DNA of 64,000 nucleotides, from contig NC_066852.1 in the NCBI RefSeq assembly GCF_001640805.2, forward strand, positions 12,054,194 to 12,118,193, read 5' to 3'. This DNA comes from Lates calcarifer (taxonomy: Eukaryota > Chordata > Actinopteri > Centropomidae). The notes below the pieces were generated by a model that made no database searches, was not told the origin of the DNA, and saw only the letters and a program-made list of their open reading frames with translations. Shown here piece by piece: positions 1-11,985 of the stretch (the first letter of the stretch is position 1; every line of letters begins with the position of its first letter). Position numbers and translations under genes: made by a program.

Positions 1-590
1 CAGTGCTAGTGATTTTAGATGATCAAAACATACTGTATTTGTAGAAACCTTGATGAACTTGCTGCAGGCCTCCAACATAACTTTCAGTCCAGAAATGCAG
101 AGAATGAGGACAACTGCACCGTGTCAGGCCCAGATATATTAATAACACAGAGAGAACACACATTTATCTTCTCAGCCCAGGATCCACTTTTACATCACTG
201 AATGATGGCCTCATTTACAGCTGCCTTTAAAACAACAAATCCAACAGATAAGATCAAGCTTTTCTAGATGTGTTAAAACGGTAACTATTGTTCAGTGACT
301 TCCTGGATGACAGCAAGTAATTCTGATTACCAGAAATCACACTCTACATAGATGATTTTAAATCAGAGAAATTTTGTTGCATATATATGAGTGTCCTCAT
401 TATTTTACAGGTGTTAAGTGTCCTTTATTTTTCTGTGGAACTGGTTTATTATTTACTTTTACTAATTGTAGCAAATGATAGAAAAAGGAACTTCTGCACA
501 TAATTGAAAGTTAATTCTTGTTGTCAAGTGACTGTGGCAGTCAAATTATCGACTGGACAGGAAGGACTAAAAGAGTATATATAACAACTG
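1..590. repeat. Duplicated OR-cluster flank, copy A
   Basis: This block matches 3600-4150 closely: about 280 bp nearly base for base, then an interruption of roughly 60 bp, then a second conserved piece (about 505-590 against 4060-4150). The short open frame at 19-201 is shared by both copies but resembles no protein I know, so I treat it as part of a duplicated non-coding flank of the receptor array. The remaining sequence to 1076 holds nothing I can identify and is probably the 3' side of the first receptor gene. Confidence 0.7.
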
Positions 591-1076
591 AAAACACTGA
601 ATTCAACAGGATAATTAAACTAAGTGGTGATTTCAGAGTTTGCAGTGCCGGCAGGAAAAAGTGTGAAACATAGAGATGTGTTTTAAAATTACAGTGGTAC
701 AACATGTGTACTCCAGCAAAACAGATGAAATTAAAAATACAATATAATTTACAACATTCCTGCATTATAATCTAGAGTCCAGAGCAGAACCGACAAACAG
801 ACTGAAACTCAGTACATTACTGGATATACACAAAGCCTGAGCTTCAGCCTGCTAATGTTCCAGGAATTCCACATGGCATGACATGAATTTACCATTCCAC
901 ATGTTTTTCTGTGCACTGGCTGGTCTGGTCTTGTTTTAGTAAATGAGACAGCAAATATGATTAAACACCAGGGAGAGACAGGAGATTATATAGCCCATAT
1001 TATGTTTTTCCCATTGGCACAAGTCTGCACAGTACTATGCAGGACACTCAGTGCACAGTAACAACAGCCCACTTGG

Positions 1077-2018
1077 CTACATCATTTGTACTTGCCTGTT
1101 TTTTCTGCTGAAAAACTTGAACAGGTGGACTCTTATGATTTGGATACTCATACCATAGATTACTGGGTTAAGGATGGGTGGAAATATCAAAAAGTACAGA
1201 GATAAAAACAACTTGACTTCATAAAGCAGGTAACTAACATTGAATCGACTCAGCGCTATTTCAAAAAAGCACCCAAAAGAGTAATTAATAATTGCTAAAA
1301 GGTGGGGGGTGCAAGTCCGGAGAGCTTTGAGGTTGGATTTGCTGAAAGACAATACACATATCCTTAGGATGTGTGCATATGAATAAAAGATCATGACAAG
1401 CTGTGGAAGCGTGTATAGACCTACAGATAATAGGCCAATTATGTTAACTATAGATGTATCTGTACAAGCAAGTTTCACCAGTAAGTAATTCATACAGTAT
1501 GTCTTTTCTATGGTTCTCTCACAAAAGCGTAGGTTAAGAGTGAAAATGAGAACAATTAAAAATGCCAGCATGGGGTAAAGCCACATGAAAGTAATGAGTT
1601 TAACAAGTCTCTGGGACATGATTGCATGATATGGCAGTGGGTAACAAATAGCCACATATCTGTCATAACTCATCACTGCTAGAATTGTGAATTCAGTGAT
1701 GGCATATGTGTGTATAGCATAGATCTGTGCCTGACACAACGGTAGTGATATCTCATATGAGTGTGACAGAATATTGCCAAGTAATGCGGGCAGCAAGGCA
1801 GTGCTTCCATACAAACCATTCAAAGCCAGGTTACACAGCAACAAATACATTGGCTCATGCAGGGTTTTTTCACAATAGACCACTCTGATTAACACAACAT
1901 TTTCAACTACAATAGTTATATATATAATCAGGAACATGCAGAAGTAAACTGGCTTCAGGTCCTCCATTCCATAGTAATCAGACAGATGGAAAGATGTTAC
2001 TTCAGAGAAATTTTTCAT
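1077..2018 (-). CDS. Odorant receptor gene 1 (fish class A GPCR)
   Basis: A single coding exon for a 313-residue seven-transmembrane odorant receptor of the plasma membrane of olfactory neurons. Seen: N-glycosylation site NFS at residue 3; PMY motif near 57 at the first intracellular loop/TM2; NGLYGSTALLP near 67-77; extracellular cysteine near 95; the OR signature MSYDRYVAICYPL at about 116-128 at the end of TM3; cysteine-rich second extracellular loop (about 166-185); PILNPVIYG in TM7 at about 281-289. The length is normal for the family. The open frame extends 12 bases upstream, but that codon is GTG, so I start at the ATG 2018-2016. Motif style suggests a teleost delta-type receptor (inference). 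It is clearly diverged from the other two receptors in the window. Receptor function is family knowledge; the ligand is unknown. Confidence 0.93.
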   Translation of the reverse strand: MKNFSEVTSFHLSDYYGMEDLKPVYFCMFLIIYITIVVENVVLIRVVYCEKTLHEPMYLLLCNLALNGLYGSTALLPALLGNILSHSYEISLPLCQAQIYAIHTYAITEFTILAVMSYDRYVAICYPLPYHAIMSQRLVKLITFMWLYPMLAFLIVLIFTLNLRFCERTIEKTYCMNYLLVKLACTDTSIVNIIGLLSVGLYTLPQLVMIFYSYAHILRICVLSFSKSNLKALRTCTPHLLAIINYSFGCFFEIALSRFNVSYLLYEVKLFLSLYFLIFPPILNPVIYGMSIQIIRVHLFKFFSRKNRQVQMM

Positions 2019-3071
2019 GCTGACACACACTCTTTAAAAAGCATATGAGGTATTCAGAATGAGATGAGATGAAGCAGGTCACCACCCCCCACCTGTGTTT
2101 AACTGCACTGAGCAGCTTTTGTACACTTCATCTCTTCTCCTGTGAATTGAAGTCACATGGTCTCACCTACATGCCAATGATTTCACAGGATTCATTCAAT
2201 TCATGATTCATGTCAAATCCTGCAGTTCACAATTGTAAAGTGAGGGCATTGCAGCATGAATCTGTTCTGCTCCAGTCTTTACCAAATCGTTCAATTCACC
2301 AATGTGTTACTAATGTTACAGCCAAATTTAAGCTCACGTTTGTACTTTTCTTGTGTTTACCTGACTCTTATTAAACTCTGTGTTTACCTGTGCCTCAGGT
2401 CAATCATCAGTATACTTGCCTTGCCCAGCACCTTGCTGGTCTGCCCTCCAGCCCACAGTCCTGCTCCCCTTTGTCCTCCTTGGTCCACCTTTTAACTCTG
2501 GCTCAGCTCCCCAAAACCTCATCTCATTAACTGCTCAGTAAAACTGCTTTTGAACTGTTGGAAGCCTCTTGCCAGAGTTTTATTTTGCTAATGCAATTTT
2601 TACTGTGTGCATTCCTCTTCCTGTTGTATGATAACCATGATACAATTTAGCCAGTTGGAGTTTGACTTAATCATTGTAATTTTTAAGATGAGAACTTCTC
2701 TGTAAAATCTACAAAATGCATGTGTATCTTTTGTTTTACAATTAACACCACACTGCAAAATTTACAGAGTGACAAAAAAAGGTCAAAAATGGTAATGCAA
2801 ATGGGCCAGTTCATTTAAAGGACAGACACAACACACACTGGCCACACAAAATGACAGCAGATACTCAAAAAGTTCTGAGATGGTTCCTGTTGTGAACAAA
2901 CAAAGCACTGCATGATAAATCAGCATGTGCGAGATATAACTTTCATGAGTCAGTGTTCCACATTACATTGCATGATCAACATCAGGACCAGTGTTACACA
3001 TGTTTTTCTGACCACTTGCAGGTGTGCTTTTGCAATTTCACTATGGAGCAGAAGCAGCACTGCACCAAGAG
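2019..3071. other. Intergenic, OR cluster
   Basis: No gene is supported. Sequence at about 2600-2780 is similar to about 8770-8885, marking the outer part of the duplicated unit. A stretch at 2380-2580, C-rich and ending in a sequence like a polyadenylation region, could be an old LTR remnant, but I cannot assign it. Confidence 0.5.
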
Positions 3072-3325
3072 CATCAACAATAATGAATGTGGGATACAGG
3101 TTTTAAGAGCATTGTGTTGAGATTCTCTTGACAACTTCCTACATACTCATGAAATTTGTACATAAGAAAAAACAATCATCAGAACCTGAGGAAAAACAAA
3201 AAAACACAGGAAATGCAAGTCCCACAATACTTATGTATGACGCAGCAGAACATGAATTTTTGACCAGTTCTATGTATGTTCATACAGTATAATTTTGGCA
3301 TGACCTTTCCACAGAAGCTTTCCAC
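3072..3325 (-). pseudogene. Odorant receptor pseudogene fragment
   Basis: On the minus strand this piece matches the TM5/second extracellular loop region of receptor gene 2 (5748-5978): it retains the SFCGKV...PKLYC-type cysteine loop and the downstream codons. It contains small insertions (extra bases around 3276-3285 and 3310-3325) and adenine-run length changes that break the frame, and neither N- nor C-terminal parts of a receptor are present. It is a truncated, frameshifted relic of one unit of the tandem array, nearer to gene 2 than to gene 3 in its TM5 segment. Confidence 0.8.
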
Positions 3326-5502
3326 AGAAGGGCACACATAAGACCCATTGTTAAATGTTTTTTTTCTCTTAATTGCATTTAAATGACTATTTATAGACAC
3401 TACTCCCACCAGGCAGTCAAGCAAAGGTTGACTCTAATTATATGCAAACATAAAACACACATTCCTGTTATATACAAAGCATCAGGCCTTCTTATAGGAC
3501 ATGGTAAGTGTTATAATTAACAAAATAATACAGAGAAGGATCAGCACAGGAAACTGGTGCCCTACCTGCTTGTCAGGATGAAACACAAATAAACATTTTC
3601 AGTGCTAGTGATTTTAGATGCTCAAAAGGTACTGTATTTGTAGAAACCTTGATGAACTTGCTGCAGTCCTCCAACATAACTTTCAGTCCAGAAATGCAGA
3701 GAATGAGGACAACTGCACCGTGTCAGGCCCAGATATATTAATAACACAGAGAGAACACACATTTATCTTCTCAGCCCAGGATCCACTTTTACATCACTGT
3801 ATGATGGCCTCATTTACAGCTGCCTTTAAAACAACAAATCCAACAGATAAGATCAAGCTTTTCTAGATGTGTTAAAAAGGAATCACACTCTACATGCATG
3901 ATTTTGACTTGACCCATGACCTTGTTGATAAAAGTAGTTGACTAGGGTGAGACTCTTAATCCAGTTATATGTATGAACAAAGGATGATGAAAGAATTATA
4001 GAGGGAGTTTTTTCAACAAGAGGCAAAACAGAAGAATGGAGGGATGGAAGGAAGAAACTTCTGCACATCAATGAAAGCTAATTCATGTTGTCAAGTGACT
4101 GTGGCACTCAAATTATTGACTGAACAGGAAGGAGTAGAAGAATATATATAAATCCTGTTAAAACTTGGAGGAGGATAACAGACATTTAATCAAAACAATA
4201 CAGTAAAAAAATATTATTTATGATTTTAAATAAAACTGCACAAGGAAAATACTTTGAAAGAGATGGCAGCCAAATTTAAATCAGGAGAGTTTTTGCTTGT
4301 TCTAGGCACAGTCTCTGAACTTTTTGATTGCACCTTGTATTCTCTCTTTCAAAGAAGTACAGTAGCGTGATTAAAACCTATGTCCAGCTTTGTTAAACTA
4401 TGCACAATCCTTACAAACTAAGACAAAATATTAACTTAAAAATTGTTTCAGCAATGGTTTATTGACTTGCAGTGAGTACTGTGTTCAAAGTTCAAACCAG
4501 CAGTTCATGAACCTGCATTGAATTTCCTGGATCATAGTAGCTGATAGCAGATGTTTTCAGGATTTGCATTTCAGATAAAAGAAATTAGTCTATCTGTTGT
4601 CTAAGTGTTGTTACACTGTGACAGTCAGGCAGTGTCAGGTTTGAAGCCTTGAAACTAGGTTGACACTAAACCTGCAGTTGATTTAAGGGATTAACTGGTG
4701 TTTGGTAGACCAAAATCTCATTCAACTGAATTGGTATGGGTAACCTTTAAAACATGTATTAAATGTTATTGTTGAACATGTGTCGGTTGATAAAAACAAA
4801 TTCACAAAAATTCACAAAACTAGAATATATTTTTTATTTCAGGTACAGTGGACAATTACAGATGTAAATTGTAGGGACAAAGGAACTAAAAGAGGGTGAG
4901 AGGAACTCATGAGTGCCTTTTACCATTTACATTATGATCCTCCCAAAAACATTTTTTTCCACCATGTGTCCATAACTGAGAGCAACCACAACATCAGACA
5001 ACAGTTTCACAAAGCATTCTTTCTGACATTTGAAGCCATATTCAATATTCAATATGCAAACACAGAGATATATAACCAAAAGAAGATTTCATGTAATCAT
5101 GACTAAAATGTACAATCATCCTGCCTCATGATAATAATGGAAAAGTAAACACAATCCTCTACAGTAAACAATGATATATTGTATATCTTTTATACAAATT
5201 TTCTGAAACAATAATTGAACAGTAGCATATCTTAGTAAAGTGCCCACGAGAAATATGAACTTCAGAATTTAAACCATAGCTTTGAATGAAGAGATCTGTA
5301 ACTATTGGTAGCTTTGTTAAATATAAAGACTCAGCGAGCATTTCTATTAAAAAATATCATTATTAAATACAATTTGATACAATCCTAAATTATCAAAGAA
5401 AAAAGAAAGGGGTTAATGTTTCTGAAATTCAAATAATTACTGACAACAAAATTTAACAATTATTACCATATTATTATAATGCATAAAATGTTAAGTCTCC
5501 AC
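3326..5502. repeat. Duplicated OR-cluster flank, copies B and C
   Basis: 3600-4150 repeats 1-590. Scattered blocks at about 4350-4490, 4610-4760, 4780-4860 and 4915-5090 repeat in the same order at about 8945-9090, 9770-9890, 9960-10035 and 10290-10470. No independent gene is supported. The last part (5100-5502) is the 3' flank of receptor gene 2 and has a counterpart at 10480-11022. Confidence 0.7.
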
Positions 5503-6465
5503 CTATGCTACAGTCACTGCCTTTGCTAACAATGTTGGCAGGATCTTATATCTAATAAACAGTTTCAGTAATTGAACTCTTACTTTTTGAGTACCGAGTC
5601 CATACAGCACAGGGTTGGCAATGGGTGGAAGGATAGCAAAGTATAAAGACAGGAAGATCCGTGCCTCAACAGCTACATGACTCATATTGAATCTGGTTTG
5701 GATAATTTCAAATAAGGAGGCGATGGTGTAGTTTGTCAATGATAATAAATGTGGGATACAAGTTTTAAGAGCATTGTGTTGAGATTCTCTTGACAACCTC
5801 ATACATACTCTTGAAATTTGTACATAAGAAAAAACAATCATCAGAACCTGAGGAACAAAAAAGAACACAAGAAGTGCAAGTCCCACAATGCTTATGTATG
5901 ATGCAGCAGAACATGAATTTTTGACCAGTTCCATGTTCACACAGTATAATTTTGGAATGACCTTTCCACAGAAGCTTAGCTGTAAAGTTAGTGAGTAAAA
6001 ACTTCCAAATACGATGAGTGGATAAAAAACTGCTAATGCAATAAGCTTGCCTACCTTTGAATTAGACATGATGCTGTGGTAATGTAATGGGTAACAGATG
6101 GCAACATATCTATCATATCCCATAACAGCTAAAATACAAAACTCAGCACTTGCATATGTGTGTAGGAAATAGATTTGAGCCATACACCACTTCACAGTTA
6201 TTTCATGTGTCTTGGCTAAGAGCACAGCCATAATTGTGGGTAACAATGCAGTACTTCCATACATTTCATTGATAGATAACACACATGTGAATACATTCAT
6301 AGGTTGCTGCAACTCCCTGTTTTGGTGTATGACAGTAATGAGCAGTACATTCAAGATAATAGTAACGAGATAAAGCAGAAGGAATACAACAAACATGCAA
6401 TGCTTGTAGTTTTCCATGACAGCGTATGCAGTCATTGTGAATGTGAGTGCTGTTGTATTGTCCAT
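5503..6465 (-). CDS. Odorant receptor gene 2 (fish class A GPCR)
   Basis: Coding exon for a 320-residue odorant receptor. Seen: glycosylation site NTT at residue 3; TM1 about 23-45; QPM motif at 54-56; NEMYGSTALLP at 66-76; MGYDRYVAICYPL at 115-127; extracellular loop cysteines at 166, 175 and 185; FSYV in TM5; KTCIPHL at 234-240 before TM6; PIANPVLYG in TM7 at 281-289. I start at ATG 6465-6463 because a strong acceptor (pyrimidine tract ending TTTTCAG) lies one base upstream, so the longer open frame would run into intron. An upstream leader exon ends at 6912 (donor CACACAG/GTAAC), giving a 445-bp intron (6467-6911). It is a recent paralog of gene 3; about 14 residues differ, clustered in TM5 and the C-terminal tail. 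Probable delta-type fish OR; ligand unknown. Confidence 0.95.
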   Translation of the reverse strand: MDNTTALTFTMTAYAVMENYKHCMFVVFLLLYLVTIILNVLLITVIHQNRELQQPMNVFTCVLSINEMYGSTALLPTIMAVLLAKTHEITVKWCMAQIYFLHTYASAEFCILAVMGYDRYVAICYPLHYHSIMSNSKVGKLIALAVFYPLIVFGSFYSLTLQLSFCGKVIPKLYCVNMELVKNSCSAASYISIVGLALLVFFFVPQVLMIVFSYVQISRVCMRLSRESQHNALKTCIPHLLSLTNYTIASLFEIIQTRFNMSHVAVEARIFLSLYFAILPPIANPVLYGLGTQKVRVQLLKLFIRYKILPTLLAKAVTVA

Positions 6466-6911
6466 CCTGAAAATGAAAACAAATATTAACACAATTTTAC
6501 TCTCCTAAATTATATAACACTATAGGACATACATTGTGTAATATGGTCTGGAAAACTGCATTAAAATAGGACAAACAATGCTTTTATAGAAATAGAAATT
6601 AGAGATTTTTATATGGTAAGTTTATGACTTTGTATATAGTATATAGTGTAGTATAAGTGACTGGATGGTACCAAATATCACCTAGAAACTTTATGGTTCT
6701 GTAAAGCACTTATCATTTAGATTTTTATTACCAGATAAAAGTCTCACTGAGATTAAAATCTTTTTTTAAGACTGACCTGGCCAGAGGGGAAGCACAAACA
6801 TTTGAGTCTAAATTGCAGGCATAAATAAATTTAATTACTAACATATCTGTGAAAACAACTGGTTTAGGCAACAGAAACACATTTAGGAGCTCTTGTTGTG
6901 TGTGTTGTTAC

Positions 6912-7050
6912 CTGTGTGCTCGTCCTCCTCTCCATGCAGTGGAGTGTGCTGCCCAAGCTTGGGTCATCTTTTATCATTTCTCAGGGTGGACTAGTGGTGT
7001 CCTGATGTCACTTGCTAAGGTGTGTTTCTTTTCACGAGGGTTTCCAAAGT
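6912..7050 (-). promoter_or_regulatory. 5' leader exon of OR gene 2
   Basis: This sequence matches the leader next to gene 3 (about 12029-12175), and the similarity stops at the CACACAG/GTAAC junction, as expected for an exon boundary. It holds a small upstream ATG that is out of frame with the receptor after splicing. The upstream limit is not visible; a Tc1-like element begins about 50-100 bp further on. Confidence 0.6.
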
Positions 7051-7099
7051 TACCTTTCCTGAACTGCTTGACAGTAACAAACTTAAGTCTTTGGTACAT

Positions 7100-8092
7100 G
7101 CAATACCAGAATATGTTTTATATCTTAGATTCTTCAAAGTGGCCACCATTTGCTTTGATGACAGCTTTGCACACTTCTGGCATTCTCTCAATCAGCTTAA
7201 GGAGGTAGTCACCTGGAATGGTTTTCAGTCAACAGGTGTGCCTTGTCAAGAGTTAATCTGTGAAATTTCTTGCTTTCCTGAGGTGTTTGAGACCATCAGT
7301 TGTGTTGTGCAGAGGTAGGGTTGGTACATTGTTCTATACAATGAATAGGCCTACTACTGTTCTAATCTGTATTATGACAAGAACCACTTAACTACGAAAA
7401 GAGAAACTCATGAGAACCGCCCCAGGAAAGGAAGGCCAAGAGTTACTTTTGCTGGAGAGGACAAGTTCATTAGAGTCTCAGAAACAGCAAATTAACAGCA
7501 CCTCAGATTAGAGCCCACATAAATGTTTCACAGAGTTCAGGTGGCAGACACATCTCACCATCAACTGTTTAGAGGAGACTGTGTGAATCAGGCCTTCATG
7601 GTCAAACTGCTGCAAAGAAGCCACTACTGAAGAAGAAGAACAACAAGAAGATAATTGCTTGGGCCAGGAAACACAATTAAAAGACATTAGACAAGTCCAA
7701 ATTTGAGATTTTTGGTTCCACCCACCATGTCTCTGCCTCCAGGCTATGTACGGGCTATCTGACCAAGAAGGACAATGAAGGCAAAGCAGCCAACAAATAC
7801 TCAGCAGCTCTGGGAAATCCTTCAAGACTTCTGGAAAACCATTCCAGGTGACTACCTCCTGAAGCTGATTGAGAGAATGCCAGAAGTGTGCAAAGCTGTC
7901 ATCAAAGCAAAAGGTGGCTACTTTGAAGAATCTAAAATATAAAACATATTCTGGTCTTGTTTACGACATAATTACAGATGTGTTCCTTCATAGTTTTGAT
8001 GTCTTCAATATTAATCTGCAATGTAGAAATAATAAAAATAAAGAGAAACTATTGAATGAGAAGGTGTGTCCAAACCTTTGATTGGTGCTGTA
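7100..8092 (+). mobile_element. Degenerate Tc1-like transposon
   Basis: The right end matches the common fish Tc1 terminus: a transposase 3' end and then a tail ending near 8092 (GTGTGTCCAAACCTTTGATT at about 8063-8082). The left part (about 7106-7230) is the inverted copy of 7834-7955, so the element has long inverted arms that include transposase C-terminal codons. Between them, 7400-7720 still reads as the DNA-binding half of a Tc1 transposase on the plus strand, with stop codons and frameshifts, and the DDE catalytic part is almost wholly deleted. The outer part of the left terminus is missing or decayed. It cannot encode a working transposase. The open frames at 6849-7318 and 7508-8081 are shadows of this element. 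Confidence 0.9.
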
Positions 8093-11022
8093 GACCTGTA
8101 CCTTTCCCAAGGAATTGTACATCAAATTAAGTTTTATGTTGAAGGTTGACTTGCAAATTGGAGATTTATTACTTTAATATTGTCAGAGTTGCATATCAGG
8201 TCTATTGGAAAATCAGTCCTTTATAATTTTTTTGAATTTTTAATTTTAACCCCCTTTTTAATCATTGTTGTCAGCCAGCACTATCGATGACAACCTGTGT
8301 TTATACTTATTTCATCACATTTACACCAGGGTTATTCTCCAGGTATTGTCCACAGGTATTATGGTCTTAGTCTCATTGTGAAGCACTTCCTAATTGCTTC
8401 CAAGGGGATGTGAAACAGTGACCGCTAATGAGCATATTCATCTGTTTGGCTGCTGCATCCTGGTTTTCCTTGCTAATACACACACAGTGATAAAAGAATT
8501 CCAAATAGTGATAAACTATGTGAGAAGAATTTGACTCAGTTTTAAACAAAGTATTGGCAACTGTTAAAATGGTGTGGTCATGTAAACTGACAAAACTTAA
8601 AGTGTGGAATTTATTTATTTTACTAAACTAAACTATACTAAACTAAACCAGCAACTAAGCTAAGGCCTTTGTTTCTATTACTGGGTTAGACACTGTCGTA
8701 ATATAAAGGCCTGCAAATAGTTTCTTACAGGGGCTTAGGCTTCATTTATTTAGCAATATTAACACAATTGTGCATTCCTCTTCATGTTATATACCAGCTG
8801 GCCAGTTGGACTTGGACTTGGCTTTATTGCTGTAATTTATGTTTTACAATTAACACCACACCAATCCTCAACATTTACAAATGACAAATAAACAAAATGA
8901 AATGAGAGCAGACACAACACCAACTTTACAAAATGATGGTAGAATTGTCTCATCTAAGGAAGTACAGTGTGTGAATAAAAACTATGTTCAGCTTTCGTAC
9001 ACATATTTAGGCCTTTGCACATACTTTGCAGACTAAGACAAGATATTAACTTACATGCTCTTTAAGCATTGGTTTATTGACTTGCAGAGGGCTCTGTTTC
9101 CAAAGTTTAACCCACTCACGCATCCAGCCACTTGCGTCACTGAAGGTTTGGACCCTGGCACGATCCTGTGCTGCAGGACACTCTGACCAACCCCAGCCTT
9201 TTTGAATCATGGTGTTCAGTGAGGTCTACCCTGATCACAGATAGTAGGAATTACGTCTGTCCCACTGTTTAAAAACTGTTCAGCTTTCTCTTTCATTCGC
9301 CATAGAAAACCACCCTAACAAATCCTCTTTACAGTCTATTTTCAACTTCATCTCACTCACTGTCTTTAAGTTTTCCCATGCTACATGCTCAGGTCTAACT
9401 TGACTTTCTGGATTACAAGTTTCAATACTGATGAAAAATATCTAACATACTTTATGTTTTTGATTGCAATCATATAATATTGTGTTATTCTGGGGTAAAA
9501 TGACTCCATTCCATTCATTTGAATCCCATCCAATGCTAGAAATGCTTTTTTATTTGAGTGTACATGTGCCGAATTGAGCTGTTGAATTTCAGCTGCCACT
9601 GCAGTTGGTTCTGAAAGACGTTTGGGATTTGCATAGTGTATTGTCACTTCATTCATTATTCCATAATGTGAATATTATAAAGTAATTCTAACAACCTTGG
9701 AAACTTGGCTGTCTACTACAGTATGAATACAGCATGAATAAACTACATGCTTTGTGCTGTTGAAGGTAGTACATTGTGTGCTGTGACAGTCAGGCAGTGT
9801 AAACCAAGATTTCGTTGAACTGGGGTGATACAGGTGATATTAGATAACCTTTAAAAGTGAAATCTATCAAATGTTATTGCTGAACAATTAACTGCTCAAA
9901 CAAAATACAGTTCTGATAATTTATTTCCTCATGAAACACGTACATATATTTATGTGTTGGTTTAAACGATAAACTCACAAAACTAGAATATTTTTCCTTT
10001 TATTTCAGGTTAAACAGACAACTACAATCTGTGCGCAAATGCAACAAAAACAGTGCAGCAATTTACAAACAAATGTTGAATGACACATGAAATTAAAAGG
10101 ACAGGATGAATTAATGATTCTTACTTTCTGTCGCTGTTAATGATGTACAAACCTTTTGATAACATTATATTAAACTTTATATCAGTGAAACGTGCTGGAA
10201 TTTACACAGGGAACATAAAGAGGGTTTAAAAAAACTCACGAGGTACTTGCTGACACAGTATGAAACTATAGCTGTCGCATTTTGCCAAAGTACCTTTTAC
10301 CATTTACATTATGATCCTCCCAAAAACATTTTTTTCCATCATGTGTCCATAACTGAGAGCAACCACAACATCAGACAACAGTTTCACAAAGCATTCTTTC
10401 TGACATTTGAAGCCATATTCAATATTCAATATGCAAACACAGAGATATATAACCAAAAGGAGTTTTCGGTAGATGATGACTAAAATGCACAATCATCCTG
10501 CCTTATTGATAATTACGGAAAAGTAAACACAATCCTCTACGTAGTATATCTTTCATATGGTAAGGGGTGGTAAGGTGGTGCAGTGGTTAGTACTATTGCC
10601 TCACAGCAAGAAGGTTTGTGGTCTGAGCTCTGGTTCACCTGGGGCTTTTCTGGTGACTCTAATTCTGGTGACTCAGTATAGATAGCAGTATAGATAATGG
10701 ATAGATGGATGGATGGATATTCATTCATTCATTATTCATACTGCTTACATGCACTTCAGAATTTAAACCATAACTTTGAATGTCAAGATCAATGGTTATT
10801 ATTACTTCCATATTGTTATTGTTATTAATGTTATTAAAGACTAAATGAGCATTTCTATTAAAAAAGATATCATTGTTTAATACAATATAGATACAATCCT
10901 AAAAAAAGAATTGTCATTGTAATTAATGAAATTCAAATAATTATTGTCAAATACTAACTACTATACTATACTAACTAACAGTACAATATTAGTACAGAAT
11001 GCATAATATGTTAGGTCTCTAC
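8093..11022. repeat. Duplicated OR-unit flank, copy D
   Basis: Blocks from about 8770 onward are co-linear with 2600-5500, showing that the unit carrying gene 3 is a tandem copy of the one carrying gene 2. No gene is supported here. The open frame at 9381-9656 (minus) has no recognisable features. 8093-8770 holds nothing I can identify. Confidence 0.65.
10558..10735. repeat. Decayed dispersed repeat plus short GGAT tandem repeat
   Basis: The left part resembles a widespread fish repeat beginning GGTGGTGCAGTGGTTAG and followed by a piece like TTGCCTCACAGCAAGAAGG, internally deleted. It is followed by a short (ATGG)n/(CATT)n-like stretch. It is absent from the matching position in the gene 2 unit, so it inserted after the duplication. 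Element class uncertain. Confidence 0.55.
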
Positions 11023-11985
11023 CTACACTATAGTCACTGCCTTTGCTAACAATGTTGGCAGGATCTTATATCTAATAAACAGTTTCAGTATACGCACTCT
11101 AACTATTTGAGTACCGAGTCCATACAGCACAGGGTTGGCAATGGGTGGAAGGATAGCAAAGTATAAAGACAGGAAGATCCGTGCCTCAACAGCTACATGA
11201 CTCATATTGAATCTGGTTTGGATAATTTCAAATAAGGAGGCGATGGTGTAGTTTGTCAATGATAATAAATGTGGGATACAAGTTTTAAGAGCATTGTGTT
11301 GAGATTCTCTTGACAACCTCATACATACTCTTGAAATTTGCACATAAGAAAAAACAATCATCAGTAACTGAGGCAGAACAAGAAACAGAATGAGTGCAAG
11401 TCCCACAATGCTTATGTATGATGCAGCAGAACATGAATTTTTGACCAGTTCCATGTTCACACAGTATAATTTTGGAATGACCTTTCCACAGAAGCTTAGC
11501 TGTAAAGTTAGTGAGTAAAAACTTCCAAATACAACAAGTGGATAAAAAACTGCTAATGCAATAAGCTTGCCTACCTTTGAATTAGACATGATGCTGTGGT
11601 AATGTAATGGGTAACAGATGGCAACATATCTATCATATCCCATAACAGCTAAAATACAAAACTCAGCACTTGCATATGTGTGTAGGAAATAGATTTGAGC
11701 CATACACCACTTCACAGTTATTTCATGTGTCTTGGCTAAGAGCACAGCCATAATTGTGGGTAACAATGCAGTACTTCCATACATTTCATTGATAGATAAC
11801 ACACATGTGAATACATTCATAGGTTGCTGCAACTCCCTGTTTTGGTGTATGACAGTAATGAGCAGTACATTCAAGATAATAGTAATGAGATAAAGCAGAA
11901 GGAATACAACAAACATGCAATGCTTGTAGTTTTCCATGACAGCGTATGCAGTCATTGTGAATGTGAGTGCTGTTGTATTGTCCAT
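11023..11985 (-). CDS. Odorant receptor gene 3 (fish class A GPCR)
   Basis: A 320-residue odorant receptor, the closest relative of gene 2, with the same signatures (NTT at 3, MGYDRYVAICYPL at 115-127, TM7 PIANPVLYG at 281-289). The conserved start is ATG 11985-11983. The open frame runs upstream without a stop to an ATG at 12093, which would add 36 residues; this happens because the intron that separates leader and coding exon in gene 2 is reduced here to a 41-bp GT...AG stretch (11987-12027). The added residues are not receptor-like and contain no signal peptide, so I regard them as leader. Differences from gene 2 concentrate at residues 198-207 and in the last 27 residues. Ligand unknown. 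Confidence 0.94.
   Translation of the reverse strand: MDNTTALTFTMTAYAVMENYKHCMFVVFLLLYLITIILNVLLITVIHQNRELQQPMNVFTCVLSINEMYGSTALLPTIMAVLLAKTHEITVKWCMAQIYFLHTYASAEFCILAVMGYDRYVAICYPLHYHSIMSNSKVGKLIALAVFYPLVVFGSFYSLTLQLSFCGKVIPKLYCVNMELVKNSCSAASYISIVGLALILFLVLPQLLMIVFSYVQISRVCMRLSRESQHNALKTCIPHLLSLTNYTIASLFEIIQTRFNMSHVAVEARIFLSLYFAILPPIANPVLYGLGTQIVRVRILKLFIRYKILPTLLAKAVTIV

Noticed and set aside
2256..2580. Possible solo LTR ending in a polyadenylation-like region
   Set aside because: No TG...CA boundaries or target duplication could be found.
7508..7825. Minus-strand open frame of 105 residues
   Set aside because: Antisense shadow of the decayed Tc1-like transposase.
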